Assembly (NCBI RefSeq): GCF_037176765.1 | Contig: NC_090025.1 | Coordinates: forward strand, 14,127,545-14,191,544 | Origin: Anolis sagrei | Lineage: Eukaryota; Chordata; Lepidosauria; Squamata; Anolidae | Length of the DNA stretch: 64,000 nt | Reading direction: 5' to 3' | Shown: positions 53,052-64,000 of the stretch, in pieces | Layout of the letters: each line of letters starts with the position of its first letter | Numbering within the stretch: the stretch's first letter is position 1 | Notes under the pieces: generated by a model | What the model was told of the DNA's origin: nothing | The model's database searches: none | The model's input: only the letters and a program-made list of their open reading frames with translations | Translations under genes and position numbers: made by a program

Positions 53052-53510
53052 ATTTTGATTATATTTATTTATTTATTTACTATATTTATATACCGTCCCT
53101 CTCAGCCCACAGGTGACTCAGGGTGGTTTGCAGTCAACATCAAAGCATAAGAATACAATTAAAATCTATATAAATAAAAATGTAATGTTCGTTTGTGGGA
53201 TTAGCATAACTCAAAAACCACTGGGCAAGTTGACACCATATTTGGGCTCAGTACACCTATCAGGTCAATGAGTGACCATCACTCAATCACTCATAAAAAC
53301 ACTGAAAAACACACCAGAAGAGACTTAAAAAGCAAAAAAAACACACATTACAACGCATGCGCAAAAGCACATATATACACATATACACAAATATATACAC
53401 ATATACACACACAAAACACATATACACAGACTGGGCCATAGCAATATGTGGCAGAGGACAGCTAGTTAAGATAATAAAAAATCATAATAAAATCAATAAA
53501 AAGCATATGT
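53052..53510 (-). mobile_element. LINE/SINE tail split by Helitron-like element
   Basis: TTTATTTA tail, 'accgtccctctcagcccac' and 'gactcagggtgg'; continues after 53465. Confidence 0.55.
53165..53465 (+). mobile_element. Helitron-like non-autonomous element
   Basis: Starts TCTATATAAATAAAAATG between A and T, and ends CTAG followed by T. There is a short hairpin (GCCA...TGGC) 12 bp before the end and no target duplication. The interior has a CA/TA-rich microsatellite at about 53370-53430. Confidence 0.65.
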
Positions 53511-53540
53511 CATTTGAGTCTCTGTGTTAAAATATTATAC

Positions 53541-54010
53541 AGAATCATCAGGTTGGAAGAGACCCCAAGGGTCATCCAATCCAACCCTATTCTGCCAGGC
53601 AGGAAGACACAATCCAAGCACCCCCAACAGATTGCTATCCAGCCTTTACAGAAAAGCCTCCAGAGAAGGAGACACAACCCTCTCTGATGGCCCTTCCACA
53701 CAGCAAGAATATCAAGGCAGATAGCCCACAAGAGCTGCTTTGAACTGGATTATCTGAGTCCACACTGCCATAGAATCCATTTCAATGTGGGTTTTATACA
53801 GCTGTGTGGAAGGGGCCTCAGGCAAAGTGTGCTTTTGCTGAACGGCTCCTACTGTCAGGAAGTTCTACCATGCATTGAGGTGGAATTTCGTTTCCTGCAG
53901 TTGGAGTCCACTGCTCCCTTGTGTCCTTCCTAGCCTCCAGAGAAGCAGAAAACAAGCACCTTCTCAATGTGACATCCTTTCAAACCTTGGATCATCTTGG
54001 TCACCTTCTC
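53541..54010 (-). mobile_element. CR1 3' end with MITE M2 inserted
   Basis: CR1 at 53541-53693 and from 53817. M2 (53694-53816) has ends GGCCCTTCCACACAGC and its inverse and TGA/TCA at the joins. Confidence 0.65.
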
Positions 54011-54084
54011 TGGACACATTCCAGCATTGTCAATATCCTTCTTGAATTTTGGGTTCCAGAATTGGAGACAGTGTTCCAGCTGAG

Positions 54085-54485
54085 ATCTGATCAAAGCCCT
54101 ATGAGGAGTGGCTTAAAGAGCTGGGCACGTTTAGTCTGTAGAAGAGAAGGCTGGGAGGAGACATGATAGCCATTTATAAATACGTGAAAGGAAGCCACAA
54201 GGAGGAGGGAGCAAGCTTGTTTTCTGCTTCCCTGGAGACTAGGAAGCGGAACAATGGCTTCAAACTACAAGAAAGGAGATTCCACCTGAACATGAGGAAG
54301 AACTTCCTGACTGTGAGAGCCGTTCAGGAGTGGAACTCTCTGCCCCAGAGTGTAGTGGAGGCTCCTTCTTTGCAGGCTTTTAAATAGAGGCTGGATGGCC
54401 ATTTGTCAGGGGTGCTTTGAATGCAATATTCCTGCTTCTTGGACTGGATGGCCCATGAGGTCTCTTCCAACTCTGTGATTCTATG
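54085..54485 (+). mobile_element. CR1 LINE 3' end
   Basis: Encodes [39 protein letters not shown]..., ends in 'tgattctatga'. It faces the previous CR1 head to head. Confidence 0.85.
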
Positions 54486-54739
54486 AAAGCAACATAGAGC
54501 AGTGCTATTACTTCCCTCAGTCATGGACAAACTTCAACCCTCCACGTGTTTGGATTTCTACTCCCACAATTCCTGGCCTCAGACCCTTTCCTTTTTCCTC
54601 TCAACCACTGACACAAGACTCCAATTGAGGCACCCCATAATAATCGCATTGGCTTTTTTAGCTGCTCCATCACACAGTTGACTCGTGTTCAGGTTGTGGT
54701 CAACTAATTCTCCTAAATCCTTTCACATGGACTGTTTCC

Positions 54740-55520
54740 AAACCAGGTGGCATACATCTTGTATCTATCCAAATGCAAGATACTCCACTTAGGCAGAAAA
54801 CATGAAATGCAAAGATACAGAATGGGGGACAGTGCCTGGCTCAACAGTACCACGTGTGAAAAATATATTGGAGTCCTTGTGGACAGGAAGATGATCATAC
54901 AGCAGCAAGAAAAGCCAATGGGATTTTGGCCTGCATAATTAAGAGTATGGTGTCTACATCCAGGGAAGTCATGCTGCCCATGCTCTAGTCTGTCTTGATC
55001 TGACCACACCTGAAATCACACTGTGTCCAATTCTGGGCACCACAATTGAAGGGAGACATTGACAAGCTGGAATGTGTCCAGAGGAGGGCGACTCAAAGGA
55101 TCAAGAGTCTTGAGAACGAGCCCTATGAGGAGTGGCTTAAAGAGTTAGGCCTATAGGAGAGAAGGCTGAGAGAAGACATGATGAGGGGCATGTATAAAGA
55201 TGCGAGGGGAAGTCATAGGGAGGAGGGAGTAGGCTTGTTTTCTGCTGCTCTGGAGACTAGGATGCGAAACAATGGCTTCAAACTACAGAAAAGGAGATTC
55301 CACCTGAACATGAGGAAGAACTTCCAGACTGTGAGACCTATTCAGCAGTGGAACTCTCTGCCTTGGAATGTGTTGGAGGCTGCTTCTTTGGAGTCTTTTA
55401 AACAGAGTCTGGATGGCCATCTGTCGGGGTGCTTTGAATGCGATTTTCTTGCTTCTTAGCAGAAAGGGGTTGGACTAGATGGCCCACGAGGTCTCTTCCA
55501 ACTCTAGGATTCTATAATAC
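54740..55520 (+). mobile_element. CR1 LINE 3' part
   Basis: Older copy: KCKILHLGRKHEMQRYRMGDSAWL, then RT C-terminus and 'attctataatac' tail. Confidence 0.82.
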
Positions 55521-55559
55521 TATGTGCCAAGTGTTGTACAATATATTTCTGGAACTGTA

Positions 55560-56250
55560 CAGGTTGGGTATCCTTTCTCTCAAATGTTAAGGACCAATTT
55601 TGCATTCAAAATCAAATTTGGAATACCAGTTGAGAGGTTGAGCATCTATTATCCAAAACTCTCCAACATAGTCCTTTGCTTTATGATAGTTCACCATGCA
55701 CAAACTTTGCTTCATGTACAAAAATTGTTAAAATATTATTTATAAAATTACCATCAGGTAATGTGTGTAAAGTATATAGCAGACGTAAATGGATTTTGTA
55801 TAAATCGACTTGGCTCCTGACTCCAAGATACCTCATTATGTACTTGCAATGATTCCAAAAACCAAAAGAAAATAATGTAATTTTTTTTTAGATAAAGTAT
55901 ATTCAGGTTGTCTTTGCATATGTGTAATGATATATCCTGGTAATGGGAACCCAAGGATTTGTTGTTGTTGTTATTGTTGTTGTATTAATAAGGAATACCT
56001 GTATGTGGATATACATACATAATGAGCACCTAGGAGATGGGACCCAAGTCTAGGATTATTATTTATGTTTCATATAAATATTGTATACATACCTGGAAGC
56101 TAATCTTACATGCAGCATTTTGAGTAAATTGGTGCATGAAATAAAGTCAGCGCATATTGAACCACCGGAAAGTTCTACTCTCTGATCCAGCCACATGGGC
56201 ACTTATGGGTTTTAGAGATTTTGGATTTCCAGATAAGGAATACTCAAATT
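55560..56250. mobile_element. Tigger-like DNA transposon (MER2-like ends)
   Basis: TA then CAGGTTGGGTATCC; right end 'ggatttccagataaggaatactcaa'. The interior has 'atgggacccaagtctagg' and 'tgaaccaccggaaag', known from pogo-type families. No transposase left. Confidence 0.6.
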
Positions 56251-56750
56251 ATCCTTTAATATAAACCCTCAAGCAAGGTTTTGAAAGTAGGAAAAAACAT
56301 TGGAGGTTTGTCTTGTTTTCCAAAAATAGATTTTGTTGGAAAGAGCGGGAGAAGAGACAGAAATGGGAGGATGTGCTCCTTGTGCTGTTGGTTAACAGGA
56401 GAGGGAGGGAAGGAAATGTAAAATATCTGTGTAGTTGCTGTTGGAGAAGGTTTGGGGACATCTCTTGGTATTGGGACACAGGCTTGTGTCATGAGGAAAC
56501 GTGGGCCATTCATTATTATCACCGGAGGGAGGCCTCCTCCTTTCCTCTCGCCCTCCATGTGGTTCCTTTAATAGACTGAGCAGCTGTTGAATGAACTTAA
56601 AAATCACAGCGTGTGGGTATATGACCCTCTAGCTTTTCAAAAGCAACCTATGCGTGAATCAGCCAAGGTACAGTAATGTGACTTGAGGCACGTGGTGGAC
56701 TTTAGTCCCAGAGGGCAAGGGCTGTCATAAACAAGATAGAGGTGTGTCTG
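56251..56750. other. Unassigned intron sequence
   Basis: No supported feature. Confidence 0.35.
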
Positions 56751-56754
56751 CACC

Positions 56755-57165
56755 AGGCATGGGCAAACTGTTAGGAATTGTGGGAGTTAAAGTCCAAAAC
56801 ACCTGGAGGGCCAAAGTTTGCCCATGCCTGGCCTACACTGTACAACTGTAGTAGTGCGATACCTCTTTAATTTAACAAGGATCCAGCATATGGGATCCTT
56901 GCATTTGTAGTTGATGAGGCACTTTGAATCTACTACCAGAGTGCACTGGAGATCCTTCGCCAAACTGCAAATCTGGATTGCATAAGTTAGAGCCATAGCA
57001 TAGTTAAAATGGCACCAAACTGCTGTAACTGTGTGGTATGGGTACATCCTAAGATTATAAGATGCCACAGTTAGACTTTTCTGTTCATCTAGCACAGGCA
57101 CAGGCTGTTAGGAGTTGTGGGAGTTGAAGTCCAAAACACCCGGAGGGCCTATGTTTGCCCATGGT
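56755..57165. mobile_element. Micro-MITE halves flanking MITE M
   Basis: Palindromic hAT partial at 56755-56832, M foldback 56833-57063, one hAT arm 57095-57165. Confidence 0.55.
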
Positions 57166-57267
57166 TCAAGAAAGATATTTGTCTTTTTTTCATAACAGCA
57201 AATCAGTGAGTGATAAGAAATGATTCAGAATAAGGAAAAATGGTTTGATGAAAGCATGGTGCATTGC

Positions 57268-57570
57268 TCTGAGTTTTCCGAGCTGTCTGACCATGTTCCA
57301 GAAGCATTCTCTCCTGACATTTCACCCAAATCTATGACAAGCATCCTCAAAGGTTGTGAAGTCTGTTGAAAACTAGGCAAGTGAGGGTTATATATCTTTG
57401 GAAAGTCCCCACTTGCCTAATTTCCAACAGACCTCACACGCTCTGAGGATGCCTACCATAGATGTAGGTGGACATCTGGAGATAATGCTTCTGGAACATG
57501 GCCATACAGCCTGGAAAAAACACAGCAACCCAGTGATTCTGGCCATGAAAGCCATCGACAACACATTAAA
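57268..57570. mobile_element. PLE inverted pair
   Basis: Minus to 57408, plus from 57409. Short arms, both with termini. Confidence 0.75.
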
Positions 57571-57804
57571 GCATGGTGTATTCTTTCTCAGTAGAAACAG
57601 CCGTGAAGTCTCCTTTCTCAACCTTAAAGCATTTGATCAGCCTTTGCTTATGTTGAAAACTTGCCTTTTGTGTCCACACTCTCATATTTTTCAGAATTGC
57701 ATCCCTGAATCTTTACTTAAGTCCATCTTAGAAATTCTACCCCATTTTCCTTTTCTTTCTTTAATAAGAAAAGAAGAAACAATAAAGTTTTGAAACTGAA
57801 CGTC
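57571..57804. other. Unassigned intron sequence
   Basis: No supported feature. Confidence 0.3.
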
Positions 57805-58375
57805 TAGCAAACACCTCCCAACAAAGGATCCCCCAGGCAGGAAGCAGCCAGGCTTTGAAGGCCATTCAGTGCTAAGCAAGGTGGCCAATTGCAACATTCA
57901 CACTTGCCTCAAGCAGATAAGAGTTCTTTCTTCCACCCTGGACATCATTCCACAGATATATACACCTCACTTGCCTAGTTTCCAACAGACCCCTCAACCT
58001 CTGAGGATGTCTGGCATAGATGTGGGTGAAACGTCTGCCTAGTGACTATCCAACTCTGAACACAAGGCAAGAAAGTTGAAGAGTTGACTATTGGTTGTAG
58101 GTTTTTCAGGCTGCATGGCCATGTTCTAGAAGCATTCTCTCCTGAACCGCTGTGAGTCGCCCTCGGGCTTGAGATACAGCGGTATACAAGAATAGTAAAT
58201 AAATAAATAGTAAATAAATGTTTCATCTGTGTCTACGGCAGGCATCCTCAGAGGTTGTGAGGACGCCTGCCATAGATGCAGGTGAAACGTCAGGAGAGAA
58301 TGCTTCTAGAACATGGCCATACAACCCGAAAAACCTACAGAAACCCAGTGATTCCAGCCATGAAAGCCTTTAACA
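57805..58375. mobile_element. PLE fragment followed by PLE inverted pair
   Basis: Plus 57805-58033; then minus 58090-58262 and plus 58263-58375. About 58146-58217 is a LINE tail scrap (CGCTGTGAGTC...AAATAAATAAATAG) in the minus arm. Confidence 0.7.
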
Positions 58376-59438
58376 ATAAGTTGACCATTGGTTTTGGATG
58401 CCCAGAAAACTCTCAGTAACCCACTGAAAGTCCTTTGTCTGATCTTACCTTCTTCACAACTCACTGGCCTTAGGGAAGCTAGTTTGCCCTTTTAACTCCA
58501 GTCACACTCTTTCCCTCTGAAGTAGGAGGGTCTTCATTTATCTTAAGACTTATTCTGTGTATGCAAAATGTTGACTATACTAAACAATGCAGCATAAATT
58601 CACCATCATCGCCAATAATAATAGCTTGGATTGTGGCTTCTGCTTAAATTGTAAGGATTGCAGACTTTGACTTACCAGTTTAAGAATAATGTGTCAGAAG
58701 CGAACCTATTGCTGTCCACAACCTTATACTTCTGGATTTATTTTCTCTCCCCGGCATCTATGCAAGAAAGTATGAAAAAGAAAAGCCATTGGGGACTTAA
58801 CACAGTTGAAATTTCAGGGCGCAACCTGGTGCTGGAACAGATGAGAAACAGACTTTGTGCGTGGTTTCTTGTGTATTACTTTACAGGAAAGTACCTTTTA
58901 GCCAATATTTCTCAGGAATTGTTGGAAAAGGGGGAAGTACCTTAGTTCTATACAAACTTGTACATATCCTATCCTGTTGGTTTCTTGTTGCCTTTCAAAT
59001 GGGGGCACATGGGTATATGTAATAGGCAGTCTTGTCATGTGGGACTGCATTCTTGGAAGGTTTTCAAACATCCTCTGTTCAAGCAGCCAGTGATGGTAAC
59101 TGAGTACCGGATGGAGACTTAACCTAGCCCTCTCCTCCCCTCCCTTCCTCCCCCAAACTTGATGCAACAGTTGAACAAATAGTTGTAGCATTCCCTGGGG
59201 ATCAGAAGGAGGGTTGCATAGAAAAACAACAGAAGCAGGGAGGGAGAGGCTGTAATAATGAGGCTTGGGTTAAGTATAAACGATCATTCCTTGGGCATCT
59301 TCTCTCTGTCACCTTCTCTGAGCTAAATAACTAAGGTGGAAAATTTTGCCAATAACTCAGGTCATTTCTTTGTTTCTTAACAGTGCAGTTGTCCATATGT
59401 GGAAACATCCAACATTGTACCTTCCACTCATAGTTCTG
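58376..59438. other. Unassigned intron sequence, repeat-poor
   Basis: No repeat or exon recognised. Confidence 0.35.
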
Positions 59439-59439
59439 G

Positions 59440-60070
59440 TCTGCATACTGTAGAATTAATGCAGCCTGAAACCCTTTTAAGTGCCATGGTTTAAAGCCAT
59501 CCTGGGACTTGTAGTTTGGTGAGGTTTTAGCATTCTTTGGCAGAGAAAGCTAAAATTCATGCACAGATCCCATGATTCCACAGCAATGAGATGTGGCAGT
59601 TAAGGTGGTGCCAAACTACATTCATTCTACAATGTAAATCAGTGGTCCCCAACCTTTTTTTTTGACTAGGGACCACTTTGACCAGGGACCACTTGACCAG
59701 GACCACTTTGAAAAAGGACCACGTGACCAGGGACCACTCTCCAACATTAGTACCAAAAGGGTTACGAATCAGGTTTTGGTCAACTTCAGATTTGGTTTAG
59801 TTATTTGGGGTTCTGATTGAGAAAATTACCTTAGATAGACCACATCAGCTCTTGTTTCTGATACAGGACATATGCTATCCAGTAGTGCCCATCTGCTTGC
59901 CCACAGAAAACCATATTTAATAAACCTCAGCACTGTGAGAGGGTTTCGCGAGACCAATCCCTCTCATTGCAATGGTGTAGTAATGAGGCCGCGGATCATA
60001 TTTTAGTTCTTGCGGGCCATTGGTGGTCCATGGACCACAGATTGGAAACCACTGATGTAGATGCACCCCT
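59440..60070. mobile_element. MITE M with hAT family D inserted
   Basis: M occupies 59440-59639 and its last bases 60055-60070. The hAT element 59640-60054 (CAGTGGTCCCCAACC ... GGAAACCACTG) has ATGTAAAT / ATGTAGAT at its sides. This is the best reference copy of family D. Confidence 0.82.
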
Positions 60071-60152
60071 TGTTTGCTAAAAGGTGAAAGCAACAAAGGC
60101 TGAGATGTGTAGCATTAAATTTATTTGTAGCCAAAGCACAGAAGCCTTCCTG

Positions 60153-60375
60153 TGTGTGTGTATGTACACACACACACACACCATCAGTCACCTGTTGACT
60201 TATGTCAGTCTCATAAATTTCATAAAGCTTTTTAGACAAGAGATACTCAGAGGTGGTTTTCTCATTTCCTTCCTCTGAAATATAGCCCACAGCACCTGAT
60301 ATGCATATTAACCAAAGCTGACTCTGTTTAGATTCCAAAATCATTAGGATCTGGTGCCTTTAGAGTACTAAGATC
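60153..60375 (-). mobile_element. TG/CA repeat and 5S-derived SINE
   Basis: (TG)n/(CA)n at 60153-60182. SINE body and worn 5S head to 60375 ('tctggtgcctttagag'). Confidence 0.5.
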
Positions 60376-60476
60376 ATCAATTTAAATTAGGGGTGGGAAA
60401 AAGTGGCCCACAAGTCCTCCAAGAGATCAAAAATAGGGTTTTTTCTTGCATATGTGTGTGTGTGTGTTTGTGTGTA

Positions 60477-60802
60477 CAGTCAAGGCTTGCTTATCCAACA
60501 TAAGCAGAATGTTGGATAAGCAAAAATGTTGGATAATAAGGAGAAATTAAGGAAAAGCCTATTAAATGTCAAATTACATTATGATTTTACAAATTAAGCA
60601 CCAAAACATCATCTTTTACAACAATTTGACAGAAAAAGCAGTTCAATACATGGTAACATTATTTAGTAATTACTGTATTTACGAATTTAGCATCAAAACA
60701 TTGCAATGTATTGAAACAGCTGTGGATCCAGGTGGGAGGCAGACTGCTTTGGATAATACAAAACATTGGATGAGTGAAGGTTGGATAAGCGAGGCTCTAC
60801 TA
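60477..60802. mobile_element. Tigger-like MITE
   Basis: CAGTCAAGGCTTGCTTATCCAA to the inverted end, with TA at both sides. Sister of 34535-34900. Confidence 0.85.
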
Positions 60803-60804
60803 TA

Positions 60805-61784
60805 TGAATAAACCAATTTGTTGGCCTGGGAAGGGAATTACCCACATGTGTAGCATTTTCTAAAAATGCCCCAATATGTGTATAGAAGTCATGGGATACA
60901 TTCCTACAGGCCCTTGGGCCAATTTAGTTCCAAGAAAGGCCTTTTTCAAAACCCAAAACTTGGTGAACTTGGTGAAAATTCCCTCAAGCTCCTTAGGAAC
61001 ATTTGAGGACAAACAATTTTTTAACTTTTTGCAGGATTAGATGAAGCTCCAAGGCTACCTAGCCTTCACCCTTATCTTTCTACAGTTGCCCATCCCTGCT
61101 AGTAATATTTATTGTGTGAAAGCCAATTGCAGCTGATGCACAAAGTAGCAGAGAAAGAGTCTGTTACAGATTTGATGGAAGATAGTGTTTTACAAATGGA
61201 GGCCAAAGCATTAAAGCATGTTAACTTTCGAAGTGTTGGTCTTGAGGATTTTAGCCATTGCATATATAAGAGAGCTGCCCAGGAGAAATCTTGAAATGAA
61301 ATTGGATATTGAAAGATTCCTTCCCTCCCCCCTTTGCAACCTTTTGGAACTTTTGAATACATTAGTAACTTTGGAGAAGGCATGGAGTTGGTTTTGTAGA
61401 CTTGCCAGATGTCTTTACATAAAGAGAGAGAGAGAGAAAGACACAGATCTCTTTTGTTATGACTGTAGTGTGCAGCGATGTTGGTGAAAGTAAATGCTGA
61501 CCATATGAAGGGGCTCATATACATCATCAAGAGGTGAGGGACCGAGTGTGGGAAAGGGGGGACTTGATTGACTTTTCCTGTTCATTTTTTTGTGAAACGG
61601 CACAGCAGTGAAACAGATGTTGCACATGCGCAAATGGCTTCAATGTGGCGACTTTCAGAATATGAAAAATAGTGTGTGTGACTCAACTCCTTTGTCTAGT
61701 TTCTGTTACTAATTTGTGATTTTAATAGAGTCATGCACGTTGCTGCCAGTTGCAACAACATTCTTCTTTCTCCAGGAGGTGTAA
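60805..61784. other. Unassigned intron sequence
   Basis: No exon or repeat recognised; AG repeat at 61421-61440. A 60-codon frame at 61112-61294 has no recognised homology. Confidence 0.35.
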
Positions 61785-61915
61785 AGATGCATCTACACTG
61801 TAGAATTAATGCAGTTTGATATCACTTCATGACTCAATGCTATAGAATTATGGCAATTGTCATTTTACCAAGTTATGATATCTATCCATCCATCTATCTA
61901 TCTATCTGTCTATCA
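61785..61915. mobile_element. Arm of MITE M and ATCT microsatellite
   Basis: M arm to about 61870; tetranucleotide repeat 61878-61912. Confidence 0.55.
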
Positions 61916-62040
61916 AACCTGTATGTTTCTTTCTACATTTAGCATAACAGTGACCTCTGATTGCAAATTTATCTCTGCCAATCACACCTTTGGATTTGAG
62001 GTCCTTGAACAATTAAAACTTATTCTCAACTCTCCAATAT

Positions 62041-62380
62041 TACTGATGTCTGCCTTCAAGTAGTTTCCAGCTTACGGTGAACCTAAGGCAGGCATGGGTG
62101 AGTGTTTTGGACTTCAACTCCCACAATTCCTAACAGGCTTGGGCCCTTAAGTGGCTGAGGAGGAAAAGGAAAGGGCCTGAGCCAGTTAGGAATTGTGGGA
62201 GTTGAAGTCCAAAACACCTGGACAGCCCAAGTTTGCCCATGCCTGACTAAGGCGTACCTGTTCAGTGTTTTGGAAAGGTTTGTTTTGAGGTGGAGTTGCG
62301 ATTCCCCTTTTCTGAGGCTGAGAGAATGACTTGTCTAAGGTCACCCAATGAGCTTCCATGGCCAAATGGAAATTTGAACC
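62041..62380 (-). mobile_element. MIR/CORE-like SINE split by palindromic hAT
   Basis: SINE at 62041-62088 and 62246-62380 ('ctgaggctgagagaatgactt', reversed core). Confidence 0.6.
62089..62245. mobile_element. Palindromic hAT micro-MITE, long-loop form
   Basis: Same arms as 18649 but with about 55 bp of extra sequence at the centre. CCTAAGG / ACTAAGG at the sides. Confidence 0.8.
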
Positions 62381-62384
62381 CTAG

Positions 62385-62580
62385 GGTACATTGACATCAC
62401 TTTCACTGCCCTGGCTCAATGCTATGGATTTGTGGGAATTGTAATTTGGCAAGGCCCCAGCACTCTTCAGTAGAAAAGGCAAAAGATCTTGTAAAACTAT
62501 AACTCCCAGGATTCCATAGCATTGAACCACAGCAGTTAAAGCGGTGTCAAATTGCATTAGTACTACAGTGTAGATTCACC
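62385..62580. mobile_element. MITE family M
   Basis: Complete foldback. Confidence 0.65.
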
Positions 62581-62684
62581 CATCTTCAGAGTCCTAACTT
62601 GACAATCAATCCTCTGCCCATGCAGCTGACCGTAAGCTGCAAAATCAATCCCATGCTGACTTTGCAATATATTTAGCCTTATAG

Positions 62685-62819
62685 TAGTTATTCTCAACCT
62701 GTGGGTCTCCAGGTGTTTTGGCTTACAACTCCCAAAAATCCCAGCCAGTTTACCAGCTGTTAGGATTTCTGGGAGTTGAAGGCCAAAACATCTGGGGACC
62801 CACAGGTTGAGAATCACTT
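62685..62819. mobile_element. Foldback hAT MITE (TTCTCAACC type)
   Basis: Sister of 32815-32949, perfect duplication CCTTATAG (62677-62684, 62820-62827). Confidence 0.9.
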
Positions 62820-62827
62820 CCTTATAG

Positions 62828-63940
62828 TTAACCAGTATGTTGTTTATTATGTATATGATATACTTTATGTATGTTCCATTAAATTGGCATGACATTTGGT
62901 TCCACAGAGCAGTCTGTCTCCATTCGAGCAAATTGTAGCCTTGGAACCTCTTAGGGCCGTGGCACATTATTGGTGCCATTTATCTAATCCTTTCTTGCCA
63001 TATCTTTACTAGGATCTGGCAACATCATTAACATCATTATTTATATGCTCTTTTTCTATCTTAAAGGAGGCCCAGAGCAGCGATTGTACCACTGACCCGA
63101 TGAGCAGCTTAATTGCATTAATAGTTAATAAACTTCTTGATGCAAAGAGGATACATTCCTCTTTGAGTTCATTATTTGTTGTGCAAAGGGTGTATGAACC
63201 AGATCTGGGAAGAATCAAACAACGGTTAGTTCAGTTCGGTGAAGTGAACTTAAATAAACCTAATTGAGTCATCCAATTTGCATGCCGAGGTAGTTCTGGC
63301 AAGATGACAGTACCCTTATTAGAAAAGCATGCCTACAATGTAACCGGGATAAATGTTATCAGGCAAAGTACTCAGTTTGGTGGATAATCATATTTACTGT
63401 AGTTACTTTTTCACATTATTCCGTAGTATAACATTTCCCTCATTTGTAACACAGCGGTTACCATGCTGTTCCAGTCTGCAGAAGAGATCGGAATATGCAT
63501 TTTTAATGGAAACGGCTCCATTCTATTTTTATTTGCAGCCATAGTTTTCAACCCTTTCAAACTAGGGATCCACCTTTAACCCCTGCTTTCTGCAGGAGAT
63601 CCACTTAACACACTTCACTGCCTTATCCTTCTCTCTCATTCCCTCTTTTTATCTTTCAAAATGTATTTCCCCCTCTGGGCACATTTATCCTCCCTCCTAT
63701 TCATCTTCTAAACAAGCAAATAACTTAAAAATAAAATGATGCAATGGTGATATCTTGGGTGAGCCAGCTTGGGTTTGGAGATAGGGAACCAGCAGTTGAA
63801 GGCTCACATTTTAAAGACCATGATTTGGGTCATCCTAATAAATCCTAAACTCTTTGTTGTGGGATGGGCTGGAGACCATGTGATCAGATCTGGGCTTGTT
63901 CAGGGCTCAGACTCCATTTTAGAAGCAGTATGCTTTAGAC
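62828..63940. other. Repeat-poor SEPTIN11 intron sequence
   Basis: No recognised repeat. 62990-63480 is AT-rich with homeobox-type TAAT/ATTA sites and looks like a candidate conserved element. No exon seen. Confidence 0.4.
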
Positions 63941-64000
63941 CAGGGGTCCACAAACTTTTAAAACAGAGGGCCAGGTCGTCGTTGACACCTTCTTTCTCCC
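63941..64000. mobile_element. hAT element, OC1-like, entering the window end
   Basis: CAGGGGTCCACAAACTTTTAAA..., 'cagagggccaggtc', the inverse of the right end at 6412. Truncated by the window. Confidence 0.75.

Noticed and set aside
61112-61294. 60-codon frame with a charged, helix-like peptide
   Set aside because: No recognised homology and no splice sites that clearly frame it; kept only as a note in the intron entry.

Overview
This window looks like nuclear DNA from a squamate reptile, probably an iguanian lizard close to Anolis. The grounds are dense young CR1 3' ends, a 5'-truncated BovB (RTE) LINE, SINEs with a BovB-type 3' end (Sauria SINE), ACASINE2-like tRNA SINEs, 5S rRNA-derived SINEs, many non-autonomous hAT and Tigger-like elements including an OC1-like one, a Helitron-like element and many Penelope-like element (PLE) pieces. 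Family names are recalled from memory, not searched.

Two host genes are anchored with good confidence. SOWAHB (sosondowah ankyrin repeat protein B) is a single-exon gene on the minus strand at 9117-11558, with a CpG-rich promoter just above it and a probable poly(A) signal at 8263-8268. The first coding exon of SEPTIN11 is on the plus strand at 50694-50720, inside a second CpG-rich region. It encodes only nine residues before a GTGAGT donor, so everything right of 50721 is SEPTIN11 intron 1, which runs off the window. The divergent SOWAHB-SEPTIN11 order matches the tetrapod (human 4q21) arrangement as I recall it.

Layout: 1-8090 is repeat-rich flank beyond the 3' end of SOWAHB (LINE fragment, Tigger-like element with an internal PLE, large hAT MITE, OC1-like element, PLE/CR1 cluster). 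8100-11900 is SOWAHB with its UTRs and promoter. 11960-50170 is the intergenic interval, almost entirely nested repeats. It includes a mariner remnant carrying a SINE with a perfect duplication, a three-level nest (SINE, hAT, CR1) at 31084-32292, a 1.25-kb palindrome at 33309-34556, a 15-16 bp minisatellite grown inside an hAT MITE at 21868-22288, and an 81-codon fragment resembling the N-terminus of SEC24C at 27829-28071. 50225-51010 is the SEPTIN11 promoter and first exon. 51011-64000 is intron 1, with an expanded 272-bp tandem array, a Helitron-like element, more PLE pairs and a repeat-poor AT-rich stretch near 62990-63480 that could be a conserved regulatory element.

The most interesting signal is in the PLE family. 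About twenty copies share a motif with the layout of a hammerhead ribozyme core: CTGAGGA, a wobble-preserved 6-bp hairpin, GAAAC, then GTC followed by AGG, which can pair with the CCT just before the motif. Most copies lie as head-to-head inverted pairs joined at their truncated 5' sides. No functional RNA gene, CRISPR array or intact transposon was found.
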